Shown here: positions 29,930 to 39,864 of the stretch, in pieces
How the letters are laid out: each line of letters begins with the position of its first letter
Numbering within the stretch: the first letter of the stretch is position 1
NCBI GenBank assembly: GCA_902609235.1
Contig: CACLRF010000003.1
Coordinates: 1-63,936 of the forward strand
Source: an uncultured Pelagibacteraceae bacterium
GTDB lineage: Bacteria; Pseudomonadota; Alphaproteobacteria; Pelagibacterales; Pelagibacteraceae
DNA length: 63,936 nt
Direction: 5' to 3'
The notes under the pieces: model-generated
What the model was told of the DNA's origin: nothing
Databases searched by the model: none
The model's input: only the letters and a program-made list of their open reading frames with translations
Position numbers and translations under genes: made by a program

Positions 29930-30415
29930 CTAATCTCTAAAATTTACAAAATCAATAGGAAGACCAATTTCAATTGCCTTTATTGCAGCCATAGCTTCTT
30001 GAAGATCATCTTTCTTTTTGCCATCAACTCTGAGTTCATTACCTTGAATTTTAATTTGAATTTTAAGTTTTAGTTTCTTGATATCAGCAATTACTTTTTT
30101 AGCATTTTCTTGGCTAATACCCTCTTTTAATTCACTTACTTGTCTGATTGACCCCCCCGAAGCTCCTTCAGAACTTTTAACTTCTAATACCCTTGGATCT
30201 ACTTTTCTTCTTATCAAATGGGTTTGTAGTAATTCATTTACTTGCCTTAATTTTAATTCATCAGTTGCATTGATAGTTACTGATTTATCTTTTCGCTCAA
30301 TTGAAATATTAAGTCCTTTAAAATCATATCTATTGCTAATTTCTCTTAAGCAGTTAGCCAAAGCATTATCAAATTCTTGGTAATTAATTTTGCTTATTAC
30401 ATCAAATGAAGGCAT
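29930..30415 (-). CDS. yajQ: YajQ family nucleotide-binding protein
   Basis: MPSFDVISKINYQEFDNALANCLREISNRYDFKG; VRVDGKKKDDLQ-type C-terminal pattern. Confidence 0.95.
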   Translation of the reverse strand: MPSFDVISKINYQEFDNALANCLREISNRYDFKGLNISIERKDKSVTINATDELKLRQVNELLQTHLIRRKVDPRVLEVKSSEGASGGSIRQVSELKEGISQENAKKVIADIKKLKLKIQIKIQGNELRVDGKKKDDLQEAMAAIKAIEIGLPIDFVNFRD

Positions 30416-30497
30416 ATTAATTTATATAACAATCTAATATTTATTAAATGAAATTAAAGATGTTATTAGTAAAAATTTAAGTTTAAAGGAGTTATTT

Positions 30498-30950
30498 ATG
30501 TTGAAAGTTTATTTAGCAGGAGAAATTCACACCAATTGGCGTGATGAAATTATTGATGATTGTAAAAAACAAAATTTAGATATTGAATTTTCATCACCCG
30601 TTACTGATCATAAATCTTCTGATGATTGTGGAATTGAAATCTTGGGTGCTGAGGAGAAAAATTTTTGGAAAGATCGAAAAGGAGCAAATATCAATTCAAT
30701 AAGAACTAAAAAGTCTATTAAAGATTGTGAAGTTGTTATTGTTAAGTTTGGTGAAAAATACAAACAATGGAATGCAGCTTTTGATGCCGGTTATGCAGCT
30801 GCCTTAAATAAATCAATAATCATTATTCATAATGAAGAACACCAACATGCATTAAAGGAAGTTGATGCAGCAGCTTCAGCAGTTGCCTCAAATCAAAAAC
30901 AAGCAGTTCGCATCTTGAAATATGTACTTCAAGGAACTCTTAATCAATAA
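30498..30950 (+). CDS. YtoQ family protein
   Basis: VYLAGEIHTNWRDEI, SPVTDHKSSDDCG, KQWNAAFDAGYAAALNK. Confidence 0.85.
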   Translation: MLKVYLAGEIHTNWRDEIIDDCKKQNLDIEFSSPVTDHKSSDDCGIEILGAEEKNFWKDRKGANINSIRTKKSIKDCEVVIVKFGEKYKQWNAAFDAGYAAALNKSIIIIHNEEHQHALKEVDAAASAVASNQKQAVRILKYVLQGTLNQ

Positions 30951-31029
30951 ATTATGATTTGGTTTAAAGACAAAAAGTAACAAAATGTAGGGTTGTGAAT
31001 GATATAATATTCATTTAAATTCAAAATAT

Positions 31030-32142
31030 ATGCTCAATTATATAATACCTTTTTTAATTTTAATTCTTGTTGTTGTTTTTATACATGAATATGGTCATTA
31101 TTATTTTGCAAGAAAATATGGAGTAGGTGTAACTGATTTTTCAATTGGTTTTGGTAAAGAATTATTTGGTTGGAATGATAAATTTGGAACAAGATGGAAA
31201 ATTTGTGCAATTCCTTTAGGTGGATATGTTAAATTTTTTGGAGATAGAAATGTTTATTCACAAGCTGACCATCAAGAAATTTTAGAAAAATATAACGAAA
31301 AGGAACGGGAAAAATTATTTATTTTAAAACCTTTATACCAGAGAGTTTTAATTGTATTTGGTGGTCCTTTGGCTAATTTTTTACTAGCTTTAGTAATATT
31401 TTTTTCAATTTATACTTTTGTAGGTAAAGATTTTACTCCTGCAGTCATAAATGAAGTTCAAAAAGATAGTCCAGCAATGGTAGGAGGGTTAAAGCCTGAG
31501 GATGTTATTTTAGAAATAGATGGTAATGAAGTTAAAAGTATTATGGAAGTTTCTAAATTTATCACCATGTCCACTGGTGATTTTATAGATTTTAAAGTTA
31601 AGCGTTCTTACGACGAGTTAATTCTAAAAATTAAGCCGAATATAGTTGAAGGTGATGATGGATTGGGAAATAAAATTAATAAAAGAATGGTTGGTATTAA
31701 GCTTGGTGCCTACAATAATAAAATTAACCATGTTAAATTAGGACCTGCTCAGGCTTTATATCATGCTGGCTATGAAGTTTATTTTGTGAGCGTTTCCTCT
31801 CTTAAATACATCGGAGGAATGATTTTAGGTAAAGCAGATACTTCTCAATTAGGAGGTCCAATTAGAATTGCTAAAATCTCTGGACAAGTTGCAACCTTTG
31901 GAGTTTTGGCATTTATCAGTATGATGGCTTATATCTCAATAAGTTTAGGACTTATTAATTTATTTCCAATACCAATGTTAGATGGAGGACATTTAATGTT
32001 TTATGCATTTGAAAAAGTTTTAGGCCGACCTTTATCTCAAAAAACTCAAGAAGGTTTTTTTCGAATCGGATTGTTTTTGTTGTTATCATTGATGTTTTTC
32101 ACCACATTTAATGATCTAAAAGACCTAGGTTTATTTAGATAA
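31030..32142 (+). CDS. rseP: RIP metalloprotease RseP (site-2 protease)
   Basis: VVVFIHEYGHYYFARKYGV (HExxH), PDZ domain, NLFPIPMLDGGHL. Confidence 0.95.
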   Translation: MLNYIIPFLILILVVVFIHEYGHYYFARKYGVGVTDFSIGFGKELFGWNDKFGTRWKICAIPLGGYVKFFGDRNVYSQADHQEILEKYNEKEREKLFILKPLYQRVLIVFGGPLANFLLALVIFFSIYTFVGKDFTPAVINEVQKDSPAMVGGLKPEDVILEIDGNEVKSIMEVSKFITMSTGDFIDFKVKRSYDELILKIKPNIVEGDDGLGNKINKRMVGIKLGAYNNKINHVKLGPAQALYHAGYEVYFVSVSSLKYIGGMILGKADTSQLGGPIRIAKISGQVATFGVLAFISMMAYISISLGLINLFPIPMLDGGHLMFYAFEKVLGRPLSQKTQEGFFRIGLFLLLSLMFFTTFNDLKDLGLFR

Positions 32143-32299
32143 TTCACATTCTTAAACTTTTAAAAAAGTCAATAAATTCAATGCTAATTTGAGTTTTTAC
32201 AAGATATTGTGTGTTTTAAAAAACTAAACACTAAAAAAAAGCTTGATTTGTCAACGTTTATGAGAAGTATGAATATTAACCAACAAAACCGGAGCTAAA

Positions 32300-32575
32300 A
32301 TGAACAAAAAACAACTAATTGCTAAGCTTTCTGGCTCATTAAATTTGAGCAAAGCAGATGCTGAGCGAACTTTTGATACAATTACCAACACTATTTTAGA
32401 TGCTCTAAAAGGTGATGATTCAGTGAAAATTGCTGGATTTGGTACGTACAAAGTTGCTAAAAGAAAAGCAAGAGTTGGAAGAAACCCAAGAACAGGTGAG
32501 CAGATTCAAATCGCTGCATCTCAAAAGGTAAAATTCTTACCAGCTAAAGCTTTAAAAGAAGTATTCAACAGATAA
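32300..32575 (+). CDS. hup: HU family DNA-binding protein
   Basis: MNKKQLIAKLSGSLNLSKADAERTFD, GFGTYKVAKRKARVGRNPRTGEQIQI. Confidence 0.96.
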   Translation: MNKKQLIAKLSGSLNLSKADAERTFDTITNTILDALKGDDSVKIAGFGTYKVAKRKARVGRNPRTGEQIQIAASQKVKFLPAKALKEVFNR

Positions 32576-32586
32576 TATTTTTTTTT

Positions 32587-32623
32587 AACAGCCCTAACGT
32601 TTTAAAATACGTTAAGGGCTGTT
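32587..32623. repeat. 13-bp stem hairpin (one bulge) downstream of HU gene; candidate transcript-end structure
   Basis: AACAGCCCTAACG-TTTTAAAATA-CGTTAAGGGCTGTT; preceded, not followed, by a T-run. Confidence 0.6.
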
Positions 32624-32718
32624 ACTATATGCAAAAAATGCATAGCCACTTTTCCTAATCAGCGTTACTTTTTAATTTTATTAAAACTATAAGACATCGT
32701 TTAACAACTGGAGGTCTT

Positions 32719-34020
32719 ATGACTAAATTTATAAAAAAAATGTCCGCACCAATTCTTAGTTTAATATTTTTATTAAACATGAGTAGTGCGGGTATGGCAG
32801 AAACAACTGTTTCTGCTGAAGTTCAAGCTATATTCAACTCATTACTATTTTTAATGTGTGGTTTCATGGTCATGTTCATGGCAGCAGGATTTGCAATGCT
32901 GGAATCGGGCATGGTAACATCTAAAAGTGTTTCTGTAATTTGTGCAAAGAACATTGGTCTTTACTCAATTGCTGGAATTATGTTTTGGTTATTTGGATAT
33001 AACTTAGCGTATGGTATACCTGAAGGTGGATACATTGGAACATTTACACCTTGGTCAGATGCAAGTTCAGTGGATACTGGATATGCAGATGGATCTGATT
33101 GGTATTTTCAAATGGTTTTTTGTGCAACTACAGTTTCAATTTGTTCAGGAGCAATGGCTGAAAGAGTAAAACTTTGGCCCTTCTTTCTGTTTGCAGCTAT
33201 CTTAGCTGGAATCATTTATCCAATCGTTATGGGTTGGCAATGGGGTGGAGGCTGGTTAGCAGAACTAGGCTTCTCAGATTTTGCTGGTTCAACATTAGTC
33301 CACTCAACAGGTGGTGCGGCTGCTTTGGCAGGAATAATGTTGTTAGGTGCTAGATATGGAAGATTTGGTAGTAAAGGTGAAGCTAAAGCTATTAGACCTT
33401 TTGCTGCTTCTTCAATTCCATTAGTAACAATTGGTGTATTTATCTTATGGTTAGGTTGGTTTGGATTCAATGGTGGGTCTCAACTAGCTATTGGAACATT
33501 TGATGATGCAGTTGCTGTCTCTAGCATTTTTATAAACACTAATCTTGCTGCTGCTGGTGGTGTAATGGCCGCTGCAATAATTACAAGATTAATGTTCGGT
33601 AAAACTGACGTTATTCAAATGTTAAACGGAGCAATTGGTGGACTTGTAGCTGTCACAGCTGAACCATTAGCGCCATCACCTTTAGCAGCTATTTTCATCG
33701 GAGCTGTTGGTGGATTAATCGTAGTATTTGGAACTAAATTATTATTCAGTTTCAAACTTGACGATGTTGTAGGTGCAATTCCAGCTCACATGTTTGCTGG
33801 TATTTGGGGAACGTTAGCAGTGCCATTAACAAACACTGATGCATCGTTTAGTGCACAGTTAATCGGTGTACTATCAATTAACATTTTTGTATTTGTAGCG
33901 TCGTATATTGTGTTCTCAATTATGAAAGCTACTTTTGGAATTAGACTAAGTAAAGAGGCTGAAGCCAAAGGTACCGACGTAACAGAAACAGGAGTAATAG
34001 CTTACGCAATACGAGACTAA
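32719..34020 (+). CDS. amt: Ammonium transporter
   Basis: AMT family: AGFAMLESGMV, GWQWGGGWL, STGGAAALAGIMLLGARYGRF, signal-like N-terminus. Confidence 0.95.
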   Translation: MTKFIKKMSAPILSLIFLLNMSSAGMAETTVSAEVQAIFNSLLFLMCGFMVMFMAAGFAMLESGMVTSKSVSVICAKNIGLYSIAGIMFWLFGYNLAYGIPEGGYIGTFTPWSDASSVDTGYADGSDWYFQMVFCATTVSICSGAMAERVKLWPFFLFAAILAGIIYPIVMGWQWGGGWLAELGFSDFAGSTLVHSTGGAAALAGIMLLGARYGRFGSKGEAKAIRPFAASSIPLVTIGVFILWLGWFGFNGGSQLAIGTFDDAVAVSSIFINTNLAAAGGVMAAAIITRLMFGKTDVIQMLNGAIGGLVAVTAEPLAPSPLAAIFIGAVGGLIVVFGTKLLFSFKLDDVVGAIPAHMFAGIWGTLAVPLTNTDASFSAQLIGVLSINIFVFVASYIVFSIMKATFGIRLSKEAEAKGTDVTETGVIAYAIRD

Positions 34021-34032
34021 TTGTATGCAATA

Positions 34033-34079
34033 TAGAGGCTCTTCGATCTCCATGTCGTTATCTCATTGAAGAGCCTCTA
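34033..34079. repeat. Perfect 12-bp inverted repeat in amt 3' region
   Basis: TAGAGGCTCTTC ... 23 nt ... GAAGAGCCTCTA. Confidence 0.7.
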
Positions 34080-34123
34080 ATAAAAAGAATTAACTATAAT
34101 CTCTCTCTAGTTAGTTAACTAAA

Positions 34124-34153
34124 GGCCCCTTAGAAATAAGGGGTCTTTTTTTT
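34124..34153 (+). terminator. Rho-independent terminator
   Basis: GGCCCCTTA-GAAA-TAAGGGGTC followed by TTTTTTTT. Confidence 0.88.
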
Positions 34154-34622
34154 ATTTTTTTATAATATTTTGGAGAGTTTTTAATACTTCCTTAGCATGG
34201 TCTTTTACTTTAACGTTATCCCAAACTTTAAGTATTTTGCCTTTTTTATCGATTAAATAAGTCGATCTGATTATCCCCATAAATTCACGACCCATAAATT
34301 TTTTCTTACCCCAAACTTTATACTTTTTAAGAACTTTTAATTCTTCGTCAGCAAGTAAATCAAATTTAATTTTGTATTTATGTTTAAATTTATCATGACT
34401 TTTTAAATTATCTTTAGAAATACCCAAAATTTCACAGTTCAGCTTTTTAAATTTTGGAAGTAATTTATTAAAATCATTTGTTTCAATTGTACACCCTGGA
34501 GTATCATCTTTAGGGTAAAAATAAATAATTACATAATTTCCTATTGAATCTTTAAGAGAGTATTCTTTTTTATTTGTAGATGGTAATTTAAAAATTGGTG
34601 CTTTTGTATTTTCTTTAATCAT
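34152..34622 (-). CDS. bcp: Thioredoxin-dependent peroxiredoxin (Bcp/PrxQ)
   Basis: YFYPKDDTPGCTIETNDF active-site block. Confidence 0.93.
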   Translation of the reverse strand: MIKENTKAPIFKLPSTNKKEYSLKDSIGNYVIIYFYPKDDTPGCTIETNDFNKLLPKFKKLNCEILGISKDNLKSHDKFKHKYKIKFDLLADEELKVLKKYKVWGKKKFMGREFMGIIRSTYLIDKKGKILKVWDNVKVKDHAKEVLKTLQNIIKK

Positions 34623-35592
34623 TTATTTCGTTTTCTTCCCAAAGTTTTTTGTAATCAATTAAAGGCGATAAACCGTAACTTGAATTAATATTTGTTAGAT
34701 GTACTGATAAACTTTTTAAGGGAGAAATACAAATTTCTTTTGAATATAGTTCATTTAAATATTTTTCAAATGGATCGTGTCTGTCTAAACAATTATTATA
34801 AAAGTTATCCCAATATTTATCTAATAAGTTTTTAGTTGTCAGGAAAGTACATAGTGTTTTATCTACAGTTCTCCAATGACGCTTATTTCCAATTAATACA
34901 TTTGTTTTTTCATTATTCATGTACAGATAAGGATAATCAGATGGACACATAAAAATATCCTTATTTAGTTGTGAAGCAATTCTCTCATAAGAAGCTACCA
35001 TTTCCTCCAACATTGGTTCAAAATGTAAATAGTCATCCTCAATAAAGTAAATTAAATCTTCACCAGTATTTTTCCCAATTTCAAAACTTTGAAGTAAACT
35101 CGCAAGATTTGCAAAAGTTTCTTTATTTTTCTGTTCTGATATTTTTTCTTTATATTTTGAGTAATCTAAATTGATAACCTCTATATTATTTCCATCAATT
35201 ACTTTTTTAATTACATTAAGGTTTTCAGTACTTGAATAATCATCAACAATTATTGTTTTAACATCTATCGTGGGATATTTATTTTTTAAAAAATTAATTG
35301 ATCTAATAAGTGAATTTAATGATCTTTTTGTATATTCAATTTTTGGATACTCAAATAACCTTTTTCTATTTTGATCCCAAATCTCAATATTTGTATTCAT
35401 CCTTAGAACAATCAGTATTGAATTAACTTTTTTTGTAATTTTGACTTCACCCAAAGGTAAAATTATAGATTTTTCATTTAAAATCGATAATTCTTCATTT
35501 AATTCTTTTCCTAATGTTGGGGATGAAAAATTATTTTGATCTAAAATTTCGTAACCTAATAATTTACAAATTTTTATAAAAAATTTTTTCAT
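34615..35592 (-). CDS. Glycosyltransferase-like protein
   Basis: IDVKTIIVDDYSSTENLNVIKK ... EDLIYFIEDDYLHFEPMLEEM, GT-A-like Asp motifs. Confidence 0.65.
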   Translation of the reverse strand: MKKFFIKICKLLGYEILDQNNFSSPTLGKELNEELSILNEKSIILPLGEVKITKKVNSILIVLRMNTNIEIWDQNRKRLFEYPKIEYTKRSLNSLIRSINFLKNKYPTIDVKTIIVDDYSSTENLNVIKKVIDGNNIEVINLDYSKYKEKISEQKNKETFANLASLLQSFEIGKNTGEDLIYFIEDDYLHFEPMLEEMVASYERIASQLNKDIFMCPSDYPYLYMNNEKTNVLIGNKRHWRTVDKTLCTFLTTKNLLDKYWDNFYNNCLDRHDPFEKYLNELYSKEICISPLKSLSVHLTNINSSYGLSPLIDYKKLWEENEIND

Positions 35593-35617
35593 AATGTGTT
35601 ATACTTTTTATAATATT

Positions 35618-36001
35618 ATGGTCATTAAATCATTACAAACTCTAGTTAGTGAAACTTTAAAAGAAATTAAAACGATTAATGCAGATGAAGCCTTTCAAAT
35701 GGTTCAAGATAAAAATTGTAATCTAATTGATATTAGAGAGAGCAATGAACTAGAAAATACGGGTAGTGTTGAGGGAGCAAGTCATATTCCAAGAGGAATG
35801 CTTGAAGTATATTTAGATCCTAATAGCCCGGTATTTCAAAATGGACAAATAGACCAAAATAAAGAATTTGTTTTATTTTGTGCGGGAGGCGTAAGATCAG
35901 CTTTAGCTGTAAAATCATTAAAAGATATGGGATATCAAAAAGTATCACATATTGATGGTGGGTTTGGTTCTATATCTAGCAGCAAATTTAAAATAATTTA
36001 A
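35618..36001 (+). CDS. Rhodanese-like domain protein
   Basis: LIDIRESNELENTGSVEGASHIPRGMLE, LFCAGGVRSALAVKSLKDMGY; start moved to Met at 35618. Confidence 0.9.
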   Translation: MVIKSLQTLVSETLKEIKTINADEAFQMVQDKNCNLIDIRESNELENTGSVEGASHIPRGMLEVYLDPNSPVFQNGQIDQNKEFVLFCAGGVRSALAVKSLKDMGYQKVSHIDGGFGSISSSKFKII

Positions 36002-36576
36002 TTAGCACCATGTTCTTCCAAAGCATATTCAAGTCTATCTTGTCCCCAAAAAATTTTGTTATTCACTATAAAGGTTGGGGTTCCAAAAACTTCTTTTTGA
36101 AAAGCATCAGTAGTTAATTTAATCAATTGATCTTTAACTGATTGTTCTTTTATAGATTGAAAAAATTCATCACTATCAATATTTAAATCCCTTATTAATT
36201 TAGACATCATCTCAACATTTGATAAGTCATGATTATCTTTCCAATAAGCATCAAAAAAACAATTCAAGTAATCGTTTTGTTTATCCTTACTAACACTAAT
36301 ATACCCTCTCATTATATTTAAAGAATTTATCGGAAAATTAGAATTCCATTTGAATTCAATATTATTTTTTTTAGACACTAAATTGCAATCGTTAATATTA
36401 TTCTTTAATTTATATTTATTAAATGCAGGCGAATCAATTCCAGCTAGCTTATGAAGACCTCCTAAATAAACTGGTTTGTAATTAAATGTTATATTTTTAT
36501 TTTTAAGAATTTTTTTGTGAGCGATGTATGCATAGGGGCTAATTATATCGAAATAAAAATCTATATGATTACTCAT
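35998..36576 (-). CDS. 2-hydroxychromene-2-carboxylate isomerase / DsbA family protein
   Basis: HIDFYFDIISPYAYIAHKKI, FGTPTFIVNNKIFWGQDRL. Confidence 0.9.
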   Translation of the reverse strand: MSNHIDFYFDIISPYAYIAHKKILKNKNITFNYKPVYLGGLHKLAGIDSPAFNKYKLKNNINDCNLVSKKNNIEFKWNSNFPINSLNIMRGYISVSKDKQNDYLNCFFDAYWKDNHDLSNVEMMSKLIRDLNIDSDEFFQSIKEQSVKDQLIKLTTDAFQKEVFGTPTFIVNNKIFWGQDRLEYALEEHGAN

Positions 36577-37042
36577 ATAAACTAATTCTTTTTGCGTAAA
36601 AAATTCTAATTATCCAATATAAAAATAAACCTATAGGACCAATTAAATAAGTCATAATTAATGGCACAGCCATCAAAACTTTGTTTATAGAAAACTTTTG
36701 AGAATCTTTAACAATCCAGCCACCAATAAATAAGTTTATTGCTATGAAATGAGTCCAAAATATCATTATGTATAAATGGTCTTCAAACAACCTAGATAGC
36801 TCATTTAGACCAAGATAAAGAGAGAAATTTCCGTTAAAATCGTAACCAATTAAATATGATTTATATAAAATAAAGATATAAACCCCACTTAGTATTAAAA
36901 AGGGAAAAATTGATGTTACAAAAATTCTACTTAAATGTGATTCAGGAAACACTATCAGGATAAACCAAAAAGGTAGAACTCCAAGGTTGATCCACATGTA
37001 AAGTGTCTCAATTGTGAAATAAGTATAAATTTGTTCAATCAT
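36569..37042 (-). CDS. ABA4-like (DUF4281) membrane protein
   Basis: Four-TM protein with WINLGVLPFWFILIVFPESHLSR and LIGPIGLFLYWIIR. Confidence 0.72.
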   Translation of the reverse strand: MIEQIYTYFTIETLYMWINLGVLPFWFILIVFPESHLSRIFVTSIFPFLILSGVYIFILYKSYLIGYDFNGNFSLYLGLNELSRLFEDHLYIMIFWTHFIAINLFIGGWIVKDSQKFSINKVLMAVPLIMTYLIGPIGLFLYWIIRIFYAKRISLYE

Positions 37043-37068
37043 ATAGATATATTATATTAAATCTAACA

Positions 37069-37632
37069 ATGATTCCTATAAGAAATAGAAAAAAAACGCT
37101 CCAAGTAACTGTTGATGAGATGCGTAATTTTGCCTTTGCTTACGTTGAAAAATATGCTCCTTCAAAACAACAACTCAAAACTTATTTACTTAAAAAATAC
37201 ATGAAACTATCAGCATCAGATGTAAGAAAAAAAGATGTAAATAAATTGATTGATATTGTTTTGTCTGATCTAGAAAAAAACAAATTTATAAATGATCAAT
37301 TTTATTCTGAAAGTAAAGCCAAAAACATGATCCAAAGAGGAAACTCAATTAATAAGATTAGAAATTATTTAATTGGAAAAGGAATTAACGAAACATTTAT
37401 CAAGGATACGGTCGATAAAATAAAGGAAGATAATTCTGATCAAGATTTTTTTTCAGCAATAAAATTATGTAAAAAAAAAAGAATTGGTCCAGCTAGAGCA
37501 GAGGATAATAGAGCTTTATTTTATAAAAAAGATATATCTCTACTTGCAAGAAATGGTTTTGATTTTGAAACATCAAAAAAGGTAATGGATATAGAAAAAG
37601 ATGAATATCTAAAAATAATAAATTTACTTTAA
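37069..37632 (+). CDS. recX: RecX family regulatory protein
   Basis: Three-helix repeat pattern, NDQFYSESKAKNMIQRGNSINKIRNYLIGKGI. Confidence 0.75.
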   Translation: MIPIRNRKKTLQVTVDEMRNFAFAYVEKYAPSKQQLKTYLLKKYMKLSASDVRKKDVNKLIDIVLSDLEKNKFINDQFYSESKAKNMIQRGNSINKIRNYLIGKGINETFIKDTVDKIKEDNSDQDFFSAIKLCKKKRIGPARAEDNRALFYKKDISLLARNGFDFETSKKVMDIEKDEYLKIINLL

Positions 37633-37767
37633 TTTTTTTTCTTTTTCTTCTTTTATAAGCTGATTTATTTTGTTTCTTATGTAATTTTTTACGAAAACGA
37701 ACACTATTAATCCAAATATTGAAACTGAAACAATAATTATTAATATTATTCTAAATTGTTCATCCAT
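37624..37767 (-). CDS. Small single-TM protein, 47 aa (missing from ORF track)
   Basis: MDEQFRIILIIIVSVSIFGLIVFVFVKNYIRNKINQLIKEEKEKKLK*; TAATG overlap with the upstream cysQ-like stop. Confidence 0.6.
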   Translation of the reverse strand: MDEQFRIILIIIVSVSIFGLIVFVFVKNYIRNKINQLIKEEKEKKLK

Positions 37768-38531
37768 TATAAAATATTTTTATTTTTTAAAATTATACTT
37801 GGATTTTTTAAATTTTTTTTACCGTACAAAATTTTATTTCCCTCAAAATCAGTTACAGATCCACCCGAATGTTCTAAAATTGCATGACCAGCTGCTATAT
37901 CCCATTCATATGCTCTAGGTTCAGCAACATAACCATCATATTCACCAGCAGCAACGACACAGAATTTCAAAGAACTTTTCATTCTAATATTTTCTTTTAC
38001 TCCCAAATCATCATAAATTTTTTGAATTTCAGGCTTTATTTTAGTTGAGTATGAAATAAATTTTAAATTTTCTATTTTCTTAGAAGGTAAATTGCTTAAG
38101 TTTATTTTTTTACTGTTGATAAGCTCAAAAGAATTACCTTTTCCATACGAATAAAACATTCTTTTTTTTGCTGGAGCATTTATTAATCCCGCAACTGGCT
38201 TGTTGTTAATAATTAAACCAGCGTTAATGGTAAATTCTTCCAGATTATTAATATAATCATAAGTTCCATCAATAGGATCAATAAGCCAGAAATTTTTCAA
38301 ATTAAGGTTGTCTTTATTTTCAGAGGTTTCTTCTGAAATGATTGGTATATCAGGAGTAACCTCAGAAATTTTACTTGATATAAAATTATTTACTTCCAAA
38401 TCACCATTACTTACTGGTGTATTGTCTGATTTTATTTTTTTTACCAATCCTTTTTTTCTCAATTGAATAGCTAAATCTCCAGCTTCCAAAAAATTTTCAA
38501 TTAAATTTTCAACAATCTCTTTTAAGTTCAC
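37767..38531 (-). CDS. cysQ: Inositol-phosphatase family protein, 3'(2'),5'-bisphosphate nucleotidase-like
   Basis: PIISEETSENK, FWLIDPIDGTYDYI, EWDIAAGHAILEHSGG motifs. Confidence 0.9.
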   Translation of the reverse strand: MNLKEIVENLIENFLEAGDLAIQLRKKGLVKKIKSDNTPVSNGDLEVNNFISSKISEVTPDIPIISEETSENKDNLNLKNFWLIDPIDGTYDYINNLEEFTINAGLIINNKPVAGLINAPAKKRMFYSYGKGNSFELINSKKINLSNLPSKKIENLKFISYSTKIKPEIQKIYDDLGVKENIRMKSSLKFCVVAAGEYDGYVAEPRAYEWDIAAGHAILEHSGGSVTDFEGNKILYGKKNLKNPSIILKNKNIL

Positions 38532-38533
38532 CG

Positions 38534-38704
38534 TTATTTTCCAAGTTTTTTTAATTCTATATTTTTTGCATTAATCACTTTTTTTCCAGCATTTTCAAAA
38601 TTAACTGTAACTTTATCGTTAATTATAGATTGCACTTGCCCAATTCCCCATTCTTTTTTTTGAGGATTAGTGACTTTGTCACCTGGTTCATAATCTAAAA
38701 TCAT
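38534..38704 (-). CDS. DUF3553-like small protein, 56 aa (missing from ORF track)
   Basis: [56 protein letters not shown]. Confidence 0.75.
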   Translation of the reverse strand: MILDYEPGDKVTNPQKKEWGIGQVQSIINDKVTVNFENAGKKVINAKNIELKKLGK

Positions 38705-38745
38705 TTAATTTAACTTATATTGTAAATAAGTATAAATACCACCTT

Positions 38746-39864
38746 ATGAATAAAGATTTAAATTCTATTGGTTTAGATAAAAAACCTTCAGATACTACCG
38801 TAGTTGTTGCAATGTCAGGAGGAGTAGATTCTTCCACTGTTGCAGGAATTATGAAAAAGGAAGGTTATAAAGTTATAGGAATTACACTCAAACTTTATGA
38901 CGATGGAAAAGAAGTAGCTGCTTCAAAACAATGTTGTTCAGGTCAAGATATAATGGACGCCAAACGTGTTGCACATAAGCTAGGTATAGAGCATAAAATT
39001 TTATATTACCAAGATAAGTTTAAGCAAGGAGTTATTGATAATTTTGTTGATAGTTATTTAAATGGAGAAACACCAATACCATGTGTTCAATGTAATCAAA
39101 CAGTTAAGTTTAAAGATTTATTTGAAGTATCAAAAGATCTAAATTCAGATGCACTAGTCACAGGTCATTATGTAAAAAATGTTACAAAAAATAATATCAA
39201 TAATATGTATCGAGCTATTGATGAAAACAGGGATCAAAGTTATTTTTTATTTAATACAACTCGTGAGCAATTAGATTATTTAAGATTTCCATTGGGTGGT
39301 ATGTTAAAAAATAAAACAAGAGAGATTGCTAAAGAACTTGATTTAAATGTTGCAGACAAGCCTGATAGCCAAGATATTTGTTTTGTGCCTAATGGAGATT
39401 ACTCATCAGTAATTAGAAAATTTAGACCAGACTCTTTTAAAAAGGGAAATATTAAAAATTTGGATGGAAAAGTAATTGGGGTACATGATGGAATAATTAA
39501 TTTTACCATTGGTCAAAGAAAAGGAATTAAAATCTCAGATAAAGAACCTTTTTATGTTGTTAAAATTAATGCAGATCATAACGAAATAATAGTTGGTGCA
39601 AAAAAATATTTAGCTAAAAAAAAACTATCTTTAAAGAATTTGAATTTGTTAACTGAAAAAAAAGAGTTAGATAAAAATATTTTTGTTAAAGTGAGATCAA
39701 CAGGAAATTTACTTAAAGCAAAAGTAGATCTTTATGATAACTATACTGCTCAAGTAAATTTGATCAACTCTGAAGATGGTATTTCGCCTGGGCAAGCGTG
39801 TGTATTTTATGATAAAGATGAATTTGGATATAAAGTTTTAGGTGGAGGTTGGATTAAAAATTAA
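38746..39864 (+). CDS. mnmA: tRNA 2-thiouridine(34) synthase
   Basis: [57 protein letters not shown]. Confidence 0.96.
   Translation: MNKDLNSIGLDKKPSDTTVVVAMSGGVDSSTVAGIMKKEGYKVIGITLKLYDDGKEVAASKQCCSGQDIMDAKRVAHKLGIEHKILYYQDKFKQGVIDNFVDSYLNGETPIPCVQCNQTVKFKDLFEVSKDLNSDALVTGHYVKNVTKNNINNMYRAIDENRDQSYFLFNTTREQLDYLRFPLGGMLKNKTREIAKELDLNVADKPDSQDICFVPNGDYSSVIRKFRPDSFKKGNIKNLDGKVIGVHDGIINFTIGQRKGIKISDKEPFYVVKINADHNEIIVGAKKYLAKKKLSLKNLNLLTEKKELDKNIFVKVRSTGNLLKAKVDLYDNYTAQVNLINSEDGISPGQACVFYDKDEFGYKVLGGGWIKN

Noticed and set aside
33216-33470. Minus-strand 84-aa ORF in amt
   Set aside because: Antisense to a strongly conserved transporter; shadow ORF.
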